From: Gonocerus acuteangulatus
Lineage: Eukaryota; Arthropoda; Insecta; Hemiptera; Coreidae
Assembly (NCBI GenBank): GCA_946811695.1
Contig: OX328127.1
Location: forward strand, 43,900,269-43,964,268
Direction of reading: 5' to 3'
Length of the DNA stretch: 64,000 nt
Of the stretch, positions 22,520 through 31,109 are shown piece by piece. The notes beneath the pieces are model-generated. The model had not been told where the DNA came from. It did no database searches and saw nothing but the letters and a program-made list of their open reading frames with translations. The translations under genes were made by a program, and so were the position numbers. Numbering within the stretch: position 1 is the stretch's first letter; each line of letters opens with the position of its first letter.

Positions 22520-25462
22520 GCTTGTCTGTTCGCGCTCTAGCAAGCTCAAAAATGGTCCGATTTTGATGAAATTTGGTACAAAAATCTGTCGTCTGATTTG
22601 AAAGGTCAAGTTCGTTAGCCAGCAGAATCCGCCTACTGGAAGATAGTGTTTATGGCGAAAATCGCGCAAAAAAAATCGTACCGCTTACGTTTTTGAGTTT
22701 ATATGCTTGCAGGTACTTTTTTTATATGTTTCTTAACATAGGAAAACGAATGAAACCATTTTCAAGGCGATATCTCTAACCGTTCCTGAGAAAAGTGGAA
22801 TCAATGTTTTTGTAAGTCATTATTTTTTTGTGGGTACTTAGAATCGCGGGATTCAGTTGAAATATATTCTACATCTTGGAAATTAATTCCACCCGAAATA
22901 TTTAAATGTTGGTTATATTTGGAGTTAAGGAAATATGCGAAAACATTTTTTTTATTAATAGACATGAAAAGTTTTCATAACGGTTGGGAAATCGTGGTAA
23001 GTGGAAGGTGACCATTCGAATGCTTACTAAATTCTCTACAAAAAATATTCTGAAGCAATATTCGATGGGGCAACGTCAATCAGAGATATAAGCGCTTAAA
23101 GCTTAAAAAGTGTTAAAAAAGTCTATTGAAACGGTTTTTCTCTTTGTTTATCTCACTTTGTTGTTGGCTGTTTCTTGTTTTAAATTGCATTTATCAGTAA
23201 AATTAGTATAGTAGTATAATAAGCTAAGAAGCGGTGAAAGGTTTTGGTAATAATAAGTTTGGAGTGGCTGTGGTAATCAAGATGGCTGTGGCTAATCATG
23301 ATGACGTAGTTTGTTTTGAATTCTGTCTATATAACCTTCCTCATAGCCTCCAACTGAAGTTATCGTTATTTCTTATTTTATAGAAAGATTTAACCCACGA
23401 CAGAATTGAGTTTTATTCGCCATAAAGCACAAATTAACAGTTGATTATAACAATAAAACAAATTTGCAAGTAAAACAAGATACTTAAAATGACAATTAAT
23501 TTTTGGTTGTTTAGAATAGAGCCTTCTGAGCAGTAGTCGAAGAGTAAGTACGTTTTCAGTACATAATTGTATTGACTTATTCAGCCTTCCTCAAGAATGA
23601 GGATTAAGAATTATCCGTATTATTCAGTGTAAGTTGGCTACTGTCAGTTTCCTGTTTACCGTGCTAAGATGACGCAGTTCCTGCGAGTCGGTCTTTTTTA
23701 TATTAACATTAGGCTGATATAAAGCACTTCAATTTAAACTTCAAAATGTTTTTAAATCTTAATTTCCCTGCTAATAACACTATTAATTTCTTCAATGTTT
23801 AGCAGATGAAGAGGAAACTAAGAAAAAGATTCCTGTAAGAGTTTTGACTGAAGAAGATGTAAAAACAACTTCTATTTATGACGTAGTCTATCCTCTTCCT
23901 GGTCATGATATAGAATACCCAAAAAATGAAATTGCTAATTGGTATGAAGAACTGTTAAAAAAAGATGATGTATCCCATGATTCTCTTAAGAGTAACAATA
24001 AGTAAGTTATTAATATACATTAATTATTTGATTATAGGAAATATTTACAAACTTTGTATATTTCTACTATATAAAAAATAAGTCCAGTAAAGAAACCCAA
24101 AATGATTAATTTCCATTAAAGTGATATGATGTTGATTCTGTGTTTCTTATATTTGGTGAAATTTTAAATTAGCTACATTTTTAGAAGACACAAGTAGAAA
24201 AATACCCAAGTTCTCCAAAAGGCGGCTTTGCCAATTTTCCAGATTTTTAACAACACTGACATTGTTTTAATTTGTAAAAAAATTATTAATTTTCTCAACA
24301 GCTGGACATCCTATATTGAGTACAGTAAGTTCAAATAAACTAATAAATTGATTAAACAAAGTGTTTCTTCCCAGGTTGTTTTCTCTTTATGGAACATATC
24401 GAAAGGCTTTTCAAAAAGCAACAAAGCTAAGTTGGAAGATAGTAAGACATGACAATTTTGACGATGATTTGGTGTTATCTGACCTTGATAAGTTAGAAAA
24501 TGGTAGTCTTCCTGAACAGTCTGGAGGTATTTTTTATTTATTTTTTTTTTTATTCCTTTAATTTTTATTGTGAACTCATATACACAGATTGCATAATCTT
24601 TATAACTATATATAAAGACTTAATAAATAAAATAAAGTTTAATTAAATTTTGAGTAATTTTAATAGAAGTTACTCCGATTCAGAATTTGTGTCAGTCCAC
24701 CTGCTTTAGTTGAGCCTCACGTATTGTTTCCTTGACCCTTCCCTGGCATTTTGTAGGAGGTTTTTACCTCATCCAAAGGAAATTACTTCCATCTCTGTAT
24801 ATTACCTGTGTTTTTAGTTTTATTATTATCTTTTTGTTTACATTTGTGTGACTTTTTTAAATATTGAATATTCAAAATTGAATATATTGCAAATATGGTA
24901 ATATTTTAGTGAACACAAAATGATTTCAGACATCTATCGAATTTTTTTTTATTTCAAATATTATTAATGATTTATTCCCGGAAAACGGTTTTAAAAAGGT
25001 GTAAAAGCAGCCAGCGCGTCATAATTAAGTTAGCCTGGAGGGGTTGGCCGTCCCGCAACTCAACACCTCAAGGGGCCAGGAGAGCCAGTGGTGTAAGGGT
25101 CATATTACAATAATTAAATAAAATAATCTCTGAGCAAAATGGACAGTGGCATAAAGGGAAATTCATATGTAAACATAACTTTTTATATAATGAGAAATAT
25201 CTGTATTTTTAAATATTTAATAAATGAACTTAGTACATTGTTTTGTATTTTAGATGGAAAACATAAGTCTGTTATTCTGGATATAACTCTGAAATCGTCA
25301 ACTTATGCAACAATGGCTCTGAGAGAGGCTATGAAGGCTGATACATCTGTAAGTTTCCATGCTTCATTGACTAAGAATATCCAGGAGGAAGGAGAGAAAA
25401 AAAGAAGGTTATCTTCAGAGGATTTGAATGTATCAAAAGAAACAAATGGAGAAAAAACGTGA
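5218..25462 (+). CDS. PUS7: Pseudouridylate synthase 7 homolog (TruD family), 13 coding exons
   Basis: Coding exons, read from splice sites and phase: 5218-5359, 6393-6510, 8679-8764, 8942-9042, 10708-10843, 10932-11037, 11315-11515, 12971-13127, 16105-16302, 16885-17095, 23803-24001, 24375-24526, 25254-25462. They sum to 2016 nt, 671 residues plus TGA; the human protein is of similar length. All introns are GT-AG. Seen: the N-terminal block [14 protein letters not shown]; the TruD catalytic block [12 protein letters not shown] with the expected nucleophile Asp at about residue 243; NYFGLQRFG at about 320-328; [13 protein letters not shown] in exon 10; [10 protein letters not shown] in exon 12; and [14 protein letters not shown] in exon 13. 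Known for the family: it isomerises U to pseudouridine in tRNA, mRNA and snRNA, mostly in the nucleus. The ATG lies 8 nt inside the first coding exon, so the 5' UTR probably starts in an unseen upstream exon. Introns 5 and 3 are short (88 and 177 nt); intron 10 is 6.7 kb of mobile DNA. An acidic stretch (EEEADGEE) spans the exon 10/11 junction. Confidence 0.95.
5464..5736. mobile_element. Fold-back repeat with hammerhead-like core, 14-bp target duplication
   Basis: Arms of about 110 nt (from GAAGGTGTTGATCGTC inward) mirror each other. The insert is flanked by a direct repeat ATTACCTAAAATAT (about 5450-5463 and 5737-5750). Read on the minus strand, the centre gives CCGAAGA, then a perfect hairpin GGCTTG/CAAGCC, then AAAAC and GTTGGC, which can pair with an upstream ACCAATGT. 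This is the layout of the hammerhead motifs of Penelope-like elements, with core mutations. It sits in PUS7 intron 1. Confidence 0.6.
7015..8455. repeat. Large inverted repeat with tRNA-like sequence in each arm
   Basis: Left arm 7015-7101 plus 7736-8040 pairs with right arm 8150-8455. Shared blocks include GTGTAGTACTTAACTAGAAA, GATGAAACTTTATCGAAG and TTCTTAAGAACATTTTA. Each arm has a tRNA-like stretch (7850-7915 plus strand, CAGCTCGGTTGGTAACG; 8255-8300 minus strand). The left arm is split by the 634-bp MITE at 7102. Confidence 0.65.
7102..7735. mobile_element. 634-bp MITE with 12-bp TIRs and 5-bp TSD (TGTTA)
   Basis: The ends CAGAGTGTCTAC and (inverse) CAGGGTGTCTAC match at 11 of 12 positions. 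TGTTA flanks both sides (7097-7101 and 7736-7740). The empty site is preserved in the opposite arm (around 8355-8366, read on the minus strand as GGTCCTGTTAAAGC), so both boundaries are certain. A partial second copy lies at 12722-12910. The termini look hAT-like but the 5-bp TSD is short for that group. No ORF. Confidence 0.85.
9043..10468. other. PUS7 intron 4, mostly unremarkable
   Basis: A+T-rich intron DNA with short A- and T-runs, and no repeat or ORF I can name until the (TA)n array that starts at 10469. Confidence 0.5.
10469..10543. repeat. (TA)n microsatellite, about 75 nt
   Basis: Near-perfect TA dinucleotide run in PUS7 intron 4, not flanked by recognisable family A sequence. Confidence 0.95.
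11315..11515 (+). CDS. PUS7: PUS7 exon 7, catalytic TruD motif
   Basis: This exon carries the family signature [11 protein letters not shown], which includes the presumed catalytic aspartate, followed by [17 protein letters not shown] and GNKFTIALR. The acceptor is TTTTCAG and the donor AG|GTAC. Both borders split an Arg codon as AG|A, in phase with exons 6 and 8. Confidence 0.93.
11722..12446 (+). mobile_element. Mariner/IS630-type transposon remnant
   Basis: It begins CAGGGTGTCCCAC after TA (11720-11721). 12216-12446 reads [20 protein letters not shown] then NSVFHNRI, a decayed form of the transposase block FQQDG.PAHN..VV..WLN..FPNRWIGR that includes the second catalytic Asp, here lost (QDG is IVG). 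The right end is not found. It lies in PUS7 intron 7. Confidence 0.65.
12431..12538. repeat. Tandem repeat, three units of about 40 nt
   Basis: TGATTTTCTTTCCTAATAG starts at 12431, 12471 and 12510. The units differ by a few substitutions. Confidence 0.85.
12722..12910 (-). mobile_element. Partial copy of the 7102-7735 MITE, inverted
   Basis: It opens AGTATCTACTACTTTTGTGA and follows the reverse complement of 7735 to about 7510 (CTTTTAGCTAAAAATTATTT, GAAATCTATAAAATTA). The rest is missing. Confidence 0.75.
13581..13622. repeat. Near-perfect 42-nt palindrome
   Basis: AATATTTATTATTAGTCATA faces its inverse with two mismatches. It is in PUS7 intron 8; role unknown. Confidence 0.7.
13771..13936 (-). 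mobile_element. SINE S1 (tRNA-Glu-like head), full length
   Basis: Minus strand: head GGGGTCTCCCGTGGTCTAGT, B box GGTTCGATTCCC, tail GGCGCTAATGACCTAGATG then GTAGATGCGCCGTA, with a poly-A of about 24 (13747-13770 as T). Confidence 0.88.
14185..15090. repeat. Region bounded by two inverted tRNA-like remnants, with a local direct repeat
   Basis: A tRNA-like stretch on the minus strand (14185-14275, GGGCTCAAATCCCC) and one on the plus strand (15015-15085, AGAGTTCAAATTTCAG) face each other. Between them AACATAGTGGAGCGGCGAGG occurs twice (about 14849 and 14920). No coding gene is supported here. Confidence 0.4.
15193..15385 (+). mobile_element. SINE S1, intact insertion with 12-bp TSD
   Basis: Full-length copy: GGGGTCTCCCGTGGTCTAAT, B box GGTTCGATTCCC, tail GATGTAGATGCGCCGT and a poly-A of about 28. 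It is flanked by ATAGGGGCACCT (15181-15192 and 15386-15397), which fixes the termini and suggests a recent insertion. PUS7 intron 8. Confidence 0.92.
16612..16686 (+). other. Possible alternative last exon of PUS7
   Basis: Inside intron 9, a long pyrimidine tract ending in TCCTCACAG (to 16611) is followed by an open stretch in the phase left by exon 9. It reads [19 protein letters not shown] then RNILR and TGA (16684-16686). An AATAAA lies at 16752-16757. If used, it would give a PUS7 of about 439 residues that keeps the catalytic Asp and the NYFGLQRFG block but loses the [10 protein letters not shown] block and everything after it. The 24 codons resemble nothing in known PUS7, so this could also be a scrap of another exon or chance. 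Confidence 0.35.
17309..17407. repeat. TA-rich microsatellite with TG part
   Basis: TGTGTGTG followed by interrupted TA runs, directly next to the 3' end of the LINE remnant. Confidence 0.9.
17431..17700 (-). pseudogene. 3' end of a LINE-type reverse-transcriptase ORF
   Basis: The minus strand reads [18 protein letters not shown], stop, LLYGMPG..., then [39 protein letters not shown] and Q stop (17431-17433). RW.DDV..D...MG.R..R..A.DR..W is the usual C-terminus of non-LTR retrotransposon polyproteins. One internal stop and a 5'-truncated length mark it as dead. Confidence 0.85.
18268..18403 (-). mobile_element. SINE S4 (class-II tRNA-like head)
   Basis: Minus strand: GCCCGATGGCTGTGAGTGTT, B box GTTTCGATTCCCAC, then GGGTGGTGGCTTTTCT and AGAAAAGGCATCAGCCC. 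The 3' part is lost. Confidence 0.8.
18628..18690. repeat. Poly-T run of about 62 nt
   Basis: Uninterrupted T run in PUS7 intron 10. It could be the A-tail of a lost retroposon on the minus strand. Confidence 0.9.
18960..19160 (-). pseudogene. Possible C-terminal scrap of the HAFTGCD-type protein
   Basis: Minus strand gives [19 protein letters not shown], a frameshift, then [26 protein letters not shown] and an acidic end. (L)LPYVP..H..FY-like ends occur in TE-linked proteins with the HA[FL]TGCD motif; the order fits with 20108-20860 upstream. Weak. Confidence 0.35.
19455..19960 (-). pseudogene. piggyBac-like transposase remnant (C-terminal part)
   Basis: In minus-strand frames separated by stops and shifts: [28 protein letters not shown]..., [13 protein letters not shown], and the zinc-binding tail [19 protein letters not shown] then RAYH. 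These match the RKT.RWYKKL..HLL...L.NSY.LY and C..C....GLC...CF..YH ends of piggyBac transposases (PGBD type). Confidence 0.8.
20108..20860 (-). pseudogene. Broken ORF of a TE-associated HAFTGCD-motif protein
   Basis: Minus-strand pieces in order: [19 protein letters not shown] (20712-20860), [40 protein letters not shown], a stop, then [20 protein letters not shown] and [24 protein letters not shown], the (N/D)TD block and HA[FL]TGCD..S(A/S)F.KGK are hallmarks of a widespread uncharacterised protein family seen in mobile DNA of animals. I give it no function. Confidence 0.65.
20985..21175 (-). pseudogene. Acidic N-terminus, possibly from the same piggyBac
   Basis: After a TTTTACAG acceptor-like site (minus strand) the frame reads [20 protein letters not shown], then [19 protein letters not shown] and ESGSSSGSD. 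Asp/Ser-rich starts of this kind are usual in piggyBac transposases. The HAFTGCD ORF follows directly in place of the transposase body. Confidence 0.4.
22321..23700 (+). mobile_element. Family A element, copy 2, both ends present
   Basis: It starts TTTTAGCGCGGTTACTCCC, with an 8-10 bp stem (CTCCCTAT...ATAGGGAG), then the (TA)n array (22459-22519), GCTTGTCTGTTCGCGC, the core, and the end CCGTGCTAAGATGACGCAG, TTCCTGCGAGTCGG and a T-run. The subterminal AGCGCGG / CCGTGCT repeats are inverted. PUS7 intron 10. Confidence 0.7.
23800..23805 (+). promoter_or_regulatory. NAGNAG tandem splice acceptor of PUS7 exon 11
   Basis: The intron ends TTTAGCAG. Either AG keeps the reading frame: the first adds one Ala codon (GCA) before Asp, the second omits it. 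Confidence 0.6.
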
Positions 25463-25565
25463 ACTGGTCTTCTCAATGATATTTTATTTTTTAAATATAT
25501 TTATTTATAACTGACTATTTTCTCCTCTAAATTCCTTTAATACATTCCTGAATATTATAAAGCAT

Positions 25566-25680
25566 GGGGTCTCCCATGGTCTAGTGGCTAACACCTTGGA
25601 TTCTCCTGAGGAAGTCCGAGTCCTGCCTGCAGTACCATGGATGTCGGCGCTAATGGCCTAGAAGTCGGTGCGCCGTAAAA
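25566..25680 (+). mobile_element. SINE S1, shortened copy
   Basis: GGGGTCTCCCATGGTCTAGT head and GGCGCTAATGGCCTAGAAG tail ending GCGCCGTAAAA, with the middle deleted. It lies 100 nt after the PUS7 stop codon and is tail-to-tail with the next SINE. Confidence 0.8.
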
Positions 25681-25687
25681 TATATAT

Positions 25688-25730
<43 letters not shown>

Positions 25731-25734
<4 letters not shown>

Positions 25735-25895
25735 GGCGCATCGACAAATCTTGGCCATTAGCGCCGGCCTCCAGGGTGCAGCCAGGAATTTTCTCAGTGA
25801 GCCCTGAGATGAGAAAACTCCTGTCGCCGGTGGGGATCGAACCCACCATCTCCCGCTTACGAATCCAGCGCGCTAGCCACTAGACCACGGGGGAC

Positions 25896-25899
<4 letters not shown>
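25731..25899 (-). mobile_element. SINE S1, full length, inverted
   Basis: Minus strand: GGGGTCCCCCGTGGTCTAGT, B box GGTTCGATCCCC, tail GATGCGCCGTAAAA, with a T-run at 25689-25730 as its A-tail. Together with 25566-25680 it makes an inverted pair. Confidence 0.88.
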
Positions 25900-25941
<42 letters not shown>

Positions 25942-26734
25942 ATAAAGTAAGAATTGTCTCATTGATACTTTAAGAGAATGGGTTCAATCTCTACTAGATG
26001 TGGTGGCTTTTATTTAAAAAAAAAAGGAAAGGACCTCTATCCTGTGAGACACATGAGGAAGATCTTTATAAAATAAATAATATTCACGAGTGAAGAAATA
26101 GCCCTTGTAGTATCAACTGAATTTCATCAAATTCAGTTCATATACTTACAAATTGCAGGCCTATGATCTACTTGACTTATTGACAGATGGTAGCCTGTAC
26201 ATAGTTAAACCTATTCAAACGCTTAAAGGCTATGCCTGAGAATCTTCGGACCAGCTAGACGCCCACCACACGCTACTCCCAAGTATCTTGGGATGAGTCT
26301 TTATCTGGCATCCCTGGCTTTTATACACTATCTGGTCTCTATGAGTAGACTTTAGTATTTTTAAGTCATCATGCTCATCAATAGATGTTGTAGTAATTAC
26401 CCTCTTGTCTTAATTACTTTATACCTAGGACAACCCCTTACTGTTTTTAAACATCAGTCCCTTCAGTTATTCTATGTCTACTGACTTTAATGCTCTGTGT
26501 TTTGACTTCTAGTCTTTATTTGTTATTTTATATAATAAAATAACAAGTATGAACTAAGAAGAACTGTATAACTTTTTTTTTCTTTCACAATGTGGATTTT
26601 TCTGTACTAAATTTGATTTTTTTTTTTTTTTTTTTTTAATCTACTGCAAACAAAAAAAAAGTGGCAGACAAATTTCTACCTGAGTCCTATGAAAGTTATT
26701 AGGAAAACCTCCATATGTGGCTGCTAAAATGACC

Positions 26735-26935
26735 AGGCGGAAGAAGACAACACATTGCGACTGGGACATGGAAAAGAAAGGCACTATATTGAAACAATTC
26801 CGCCTACAGAGGAAAAAAAGGCCAATAAAGGTATGTTGTCTTCCAGACAAAAAAAAAAGTATGAATGGATGGTACATGTACAGGAAGTGTTCACTAAAAA
26901 ACAGTGCTCAACTTAGGGAAATGTGCTGGTAAACT
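26735..26935 (+). pseudogene. piggyBac-like transposase scrap (C-terminal)
   Basis: One frame reads ERHYIETIPPTEEKKANK, close to the HY...IPPTEKK.NPT segment that precedes the Cys-rich tail of piggyBac transposases. The Cys residues beyond it are not preserved in frame. Confidence 0.5.
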
Positions 26936-27146
26936 AACTTCAACTTTTGTTTTGGAGAAAGCATTTTTTTCAAAAACAGACCATTTTTTTTAGACAGCAG
27001 AGAGCAAGCAGAATAATACACAAGCACACACCATTTTTTTTGGCCTTTGGGTTAGGAAGGTTGAGTCAATATCAAAGCAGGTTTTTCTCTCTGTAGGGAA
27101 ATAGTCATTGGCAAGTATTAAGAAATCTCAAAAGACTAAATTTGTT

Positions 27147-28665
27147 TTAAATTTTGAACAGATATTCTTTATTAATTTCTAAGAAATCTTCGCATGGACG
27201 ATGGTCCTCTTCTTTCCCTATCTCCTGTTTAGGTGCTGAAGAAGTCTTCTTCATTTGTTTTAGTTTTTGAGAAACCCTAATCATATTTTCAACTTCAGGA
27301 GATTCAATATCATCCTCTGGAGATCCTGACTCAGCAAGGGCAGTCATTACTTTCTTTCTAGCTGTTTCTGTTAAGTATCTAAAAATGATTTTGAAATAAA
27401 AATTATTCGGGAAATCTAAGTTTGTTCATAGGCCATAGAAACCTAAGAGGGAATAATCGAATGTACTTTAAAAAGTATATAGACTTACCAACCTAAGCAA
27501 AGCCAAGATATAATTTAACTATTAATTTGAACTTAAGTTAAAGTAATAACTAAAAATACTACCACTCCCCTAAAATGAATGTTTTTGGTATTGTATCATG
27601 ATGGAAAGTTTATAGTTCTTTCCTTTTTCGTGAAGCAACTGTAAATGGCTCTTTTCTCAGTTAAAAGAACAATGGGAATTAAAAAAAAAAGTCTGTCTCG
27701 CAGGAACTGCATCATCTTAACGCAGTTCCGTTCTTAATCCTAATGTCATTTGGAAATGTTGAAATAGAAATACTTATAATTTTCTTAATGTTAAATAATA
27801 AATAATGTTTAATTATTTCATGAAATAATTTATGGCCTCAAATAGGTCGCATTTGTAAGAGGCCGCCCAGACCCTCATCCCTACCTAACAGAAAAATGAC
27901 TCCCTGGGCTTGTCAAGGTACGCTCTAAAAACACACTGCTTACTGTTTCTTATTTTCTTTTACCATAATACTAATTTTACAGATAAATGCAATTTAAAAA
28001 AAAATCAATTAAAAAGTAATCTAAACAAATACAAAAACCCGTTCAAAAGAACAAAACAAATGCATTTGAAGTTTTAAGCACACGTTTATCCGATTGACAT
28101 CGCCTAATCGAAAATTGCTTCAGAATCTTTTTTGTAGAGCATTTAGTGTGCTTTCGAATGGTAACCTTCCGCTTAACAAGATTTCCAACAGTTTTCGACA
28201 TATTAAGGAAAATAAACGAAGTTCCACAACCTTTCATGTCTGTAAATAAAATATTTTATTCTAATCCCTCCTTAACTCCTAACGTAACCAAAATTTAAAC
28301 ATCTTTGTTTATATGAATTTCAAACATTCAAAAAATATTTTAACTGAATCCGATGATTCTAAGTACCCAAACCAAAAACTTGATTCAACAACTATTTTGC
28401 CACTTTTCTCGAAAACGGTTAAAGCTATCGCATTAAAAAAGGTTTTATTCGTTTTCCTAGGCCAAGAAGCCTATAAAACGAGTACTTAAAAGCATATGAT
28501 TTAAAAGCATATAATTTTTTTTCGGGCGAATTTTGCTCCAAAAACCATCTTCCAGTGGACGGATTCTGCTGGTTAACGAACTTGGCCTTTCAAATTAGAC
28601 AAAAGATTTTTGTACTAAACTTCATCAAAATCGGACCATTATTCGCTGAGCTAGACCATGAACAG

Positions 28666-28723
<58 letters not shown>

Positions 28724-30008
28724 CTCACAAAACTGTTGCAATGATAGCTCTTGCTTACAAAATTTGAATACCTTGTTGTTAGAAATGTGTGTAGGGTAAT
28801 GAAACAAATATATATGGTTTTAACACATACTTAATAATTAGAAATTAACATAATAATAATTTTATTGAAGTATAAAAATAAATTCTGAAAAACATTGAAA
28901 ATTTAACTGATTGCAACACTTTTGTCACTGAATTAAAACTATTAAAAAACCTTATAATTTAGTACTTTCTATGGCTTCCTTTGGCTTTAATTATGTTCTG
29001 AATTCTATTTGGAATACTTTTCAGTAGATTGTTTGAAAATAATGACGGGATATTGTTCTATATCAATTCGTTTCACTCACATAATTCTTCAATCGATTCC
29101 GCTGGATATTCGCACTTGGCCAAATTTTGTTTTTTATGGAACGAAAAGTGCTCAATAATATCTATATTAGGAGACCAAGGTGCCAATCTAAGAAGTTCTA
29201 GAATGATTTTCAAACCATTGTAACTTATTTTTACAATATGCTTTGGATCATTATCCTGTTGAAATATAAATCTTCATTTTGGAATTTAAAACTTGGCTGT
29301 TGAAATGACTGTAAATTATTTAGATATTCCTCAGGATTCATTTTCTCTCCTATTCTGGCAATCCGTCGAACATTTCGGTCCTTTATGCACCTCAGACCAT
29401 TTGACTCCCACCACCAAATGTCTGAGTAGGCAGGAATTCCCGTTAGTAATGGGAGACCCAGGTTTTTTTTTTCCAAAGCGAGCATTGTCCATCAGTCCCA
29501 AAACGGTTCATTTTTGTTTTGGCTGACCTCACAAACTCTTCTCCAGTCAGCAGTTGTCCAATTTCCATGATCACCACAAAATTGCAGTTGTAGTTGCCTG
29601 TGTTTTCTTAAGGCAATGGCTTCTTGACCTTTACCCATGCCACATATCCCTGACTTATTAGTGTTCTTGGAACAGTTTCAGCATTAGGTTGAAGCCCCAT
29701 GTCAGATCTAAGTCTATGTTGGCCTTGTACAGCAATGTCGAACTCAAGCAATGTTCTGCTTGGTAGGAACTATTTTAAATAGTTAAGTTGGCGCATTACA
29801 ACTTGAACTTCCCTGCACAACATCCGCCACAAAACTGTTGCAATGTACCAACAACGGATGCAATGAATCCCTCAAGATGCTTCTAGAATTATACCTCTTA
29901 GTCCCAACTAAATTATTTTGGCCCGGAGTAGAAAATATTATACTGGTTTAATTTTTTTTCTATATTATAACTTAACTTACATATCATTGCAACGGTTTTG
30001 TGAGTCAC

Positions 30009-30082
<74 letters not shown>

Positions 30083-31039
30083 AATTAGAACCACCGTTAT
30101 TTTCATTCTCTAGGGGTTCTGAAACGCAAAATTTTCTAGTCAGTACTTCCGGATTGCGTCATGACATCAACCTTATAAGCGGGGTTCGAACCGCGCTAAA
30201 AGTTTTAGGCACAGTTAAAACTTTTTTGTTACACACAAACTCCTTGTGTGAAACAGTGTTTAAATAACAAAATAAAAATGTTGATGGTCCTCCTCAAAAT
30301 ATTTGTTCAAAGTTGGACCTTGTAATGATGGCATTCAAATTTTATTTCTCGGTCTTTGTGATAAATTCTCCAGCTCCCTCAGGAGTAAACCATTTTTTCT
30401 CCATTATGAAAATTGAAAAATAATGAACACTAAATACTAAAAACTACCTACAATAATTAGTCCTATATGACCTAACAACTAACTAATATATTCCTAGACA
30501 ACCAAAAATAACTACACAATCCTAAATAATTACTAATTCTAAATAACTATTAACCTTAACCCATTCGGGACTGTAGACTGATAAATCAGTTCGAAGCATG
30601 CCGATCCCCGTGGCTAGTAGACTGATATATAAGTTCGCTCTTTTCAGCATAAGAGGGCTGTAGTCTGATTTATTAGTTCTGACCCTAGCTCTATCTACCG
30701 GTTGAAGGGACATGTTCTAGTACTTTTTCTTGCCACTAGAGTTCATGGAAATGCATTTTATACGCTTGTACGACCCCTTGTCCTTTGTCTACCCGACTTT
30801 ATGACTATACCTGCCCTTATCCCTTGCAGTTTTAGCCTTCCGTCTGTTCTCTAGTTTTGTACAGTTTACTGGCATTCTTTATCTCTGTCATATATTGTTT
30901 TCAATATGTCTAGAAAAGTGTATACTGATAAAGAATTATTGGAATTACTGGCTTGTAAATCTGATAGCGATTTTAATTATTCACTGGCTTTGAGTAGTCC
31001 AAAGCCCGGATGAAAGAGGATGATGGGAAACTTTAAAAA

Positions 31040-31109
<70 letters not shown>

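Larger units (their letters stand above)
25463..27146. other. Convergent intergenic region PUS7 / DNAJB13-like
   Basis: It contains the inverted SINE pair, a TA run (25898-25931), an AATAAA-containing stretch (25930-25945) that could be a PUS7 poly-A signal, ordinary A+T-rich DNA to about 26640, and a piggyBac scrap. Confidence 0.55.
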
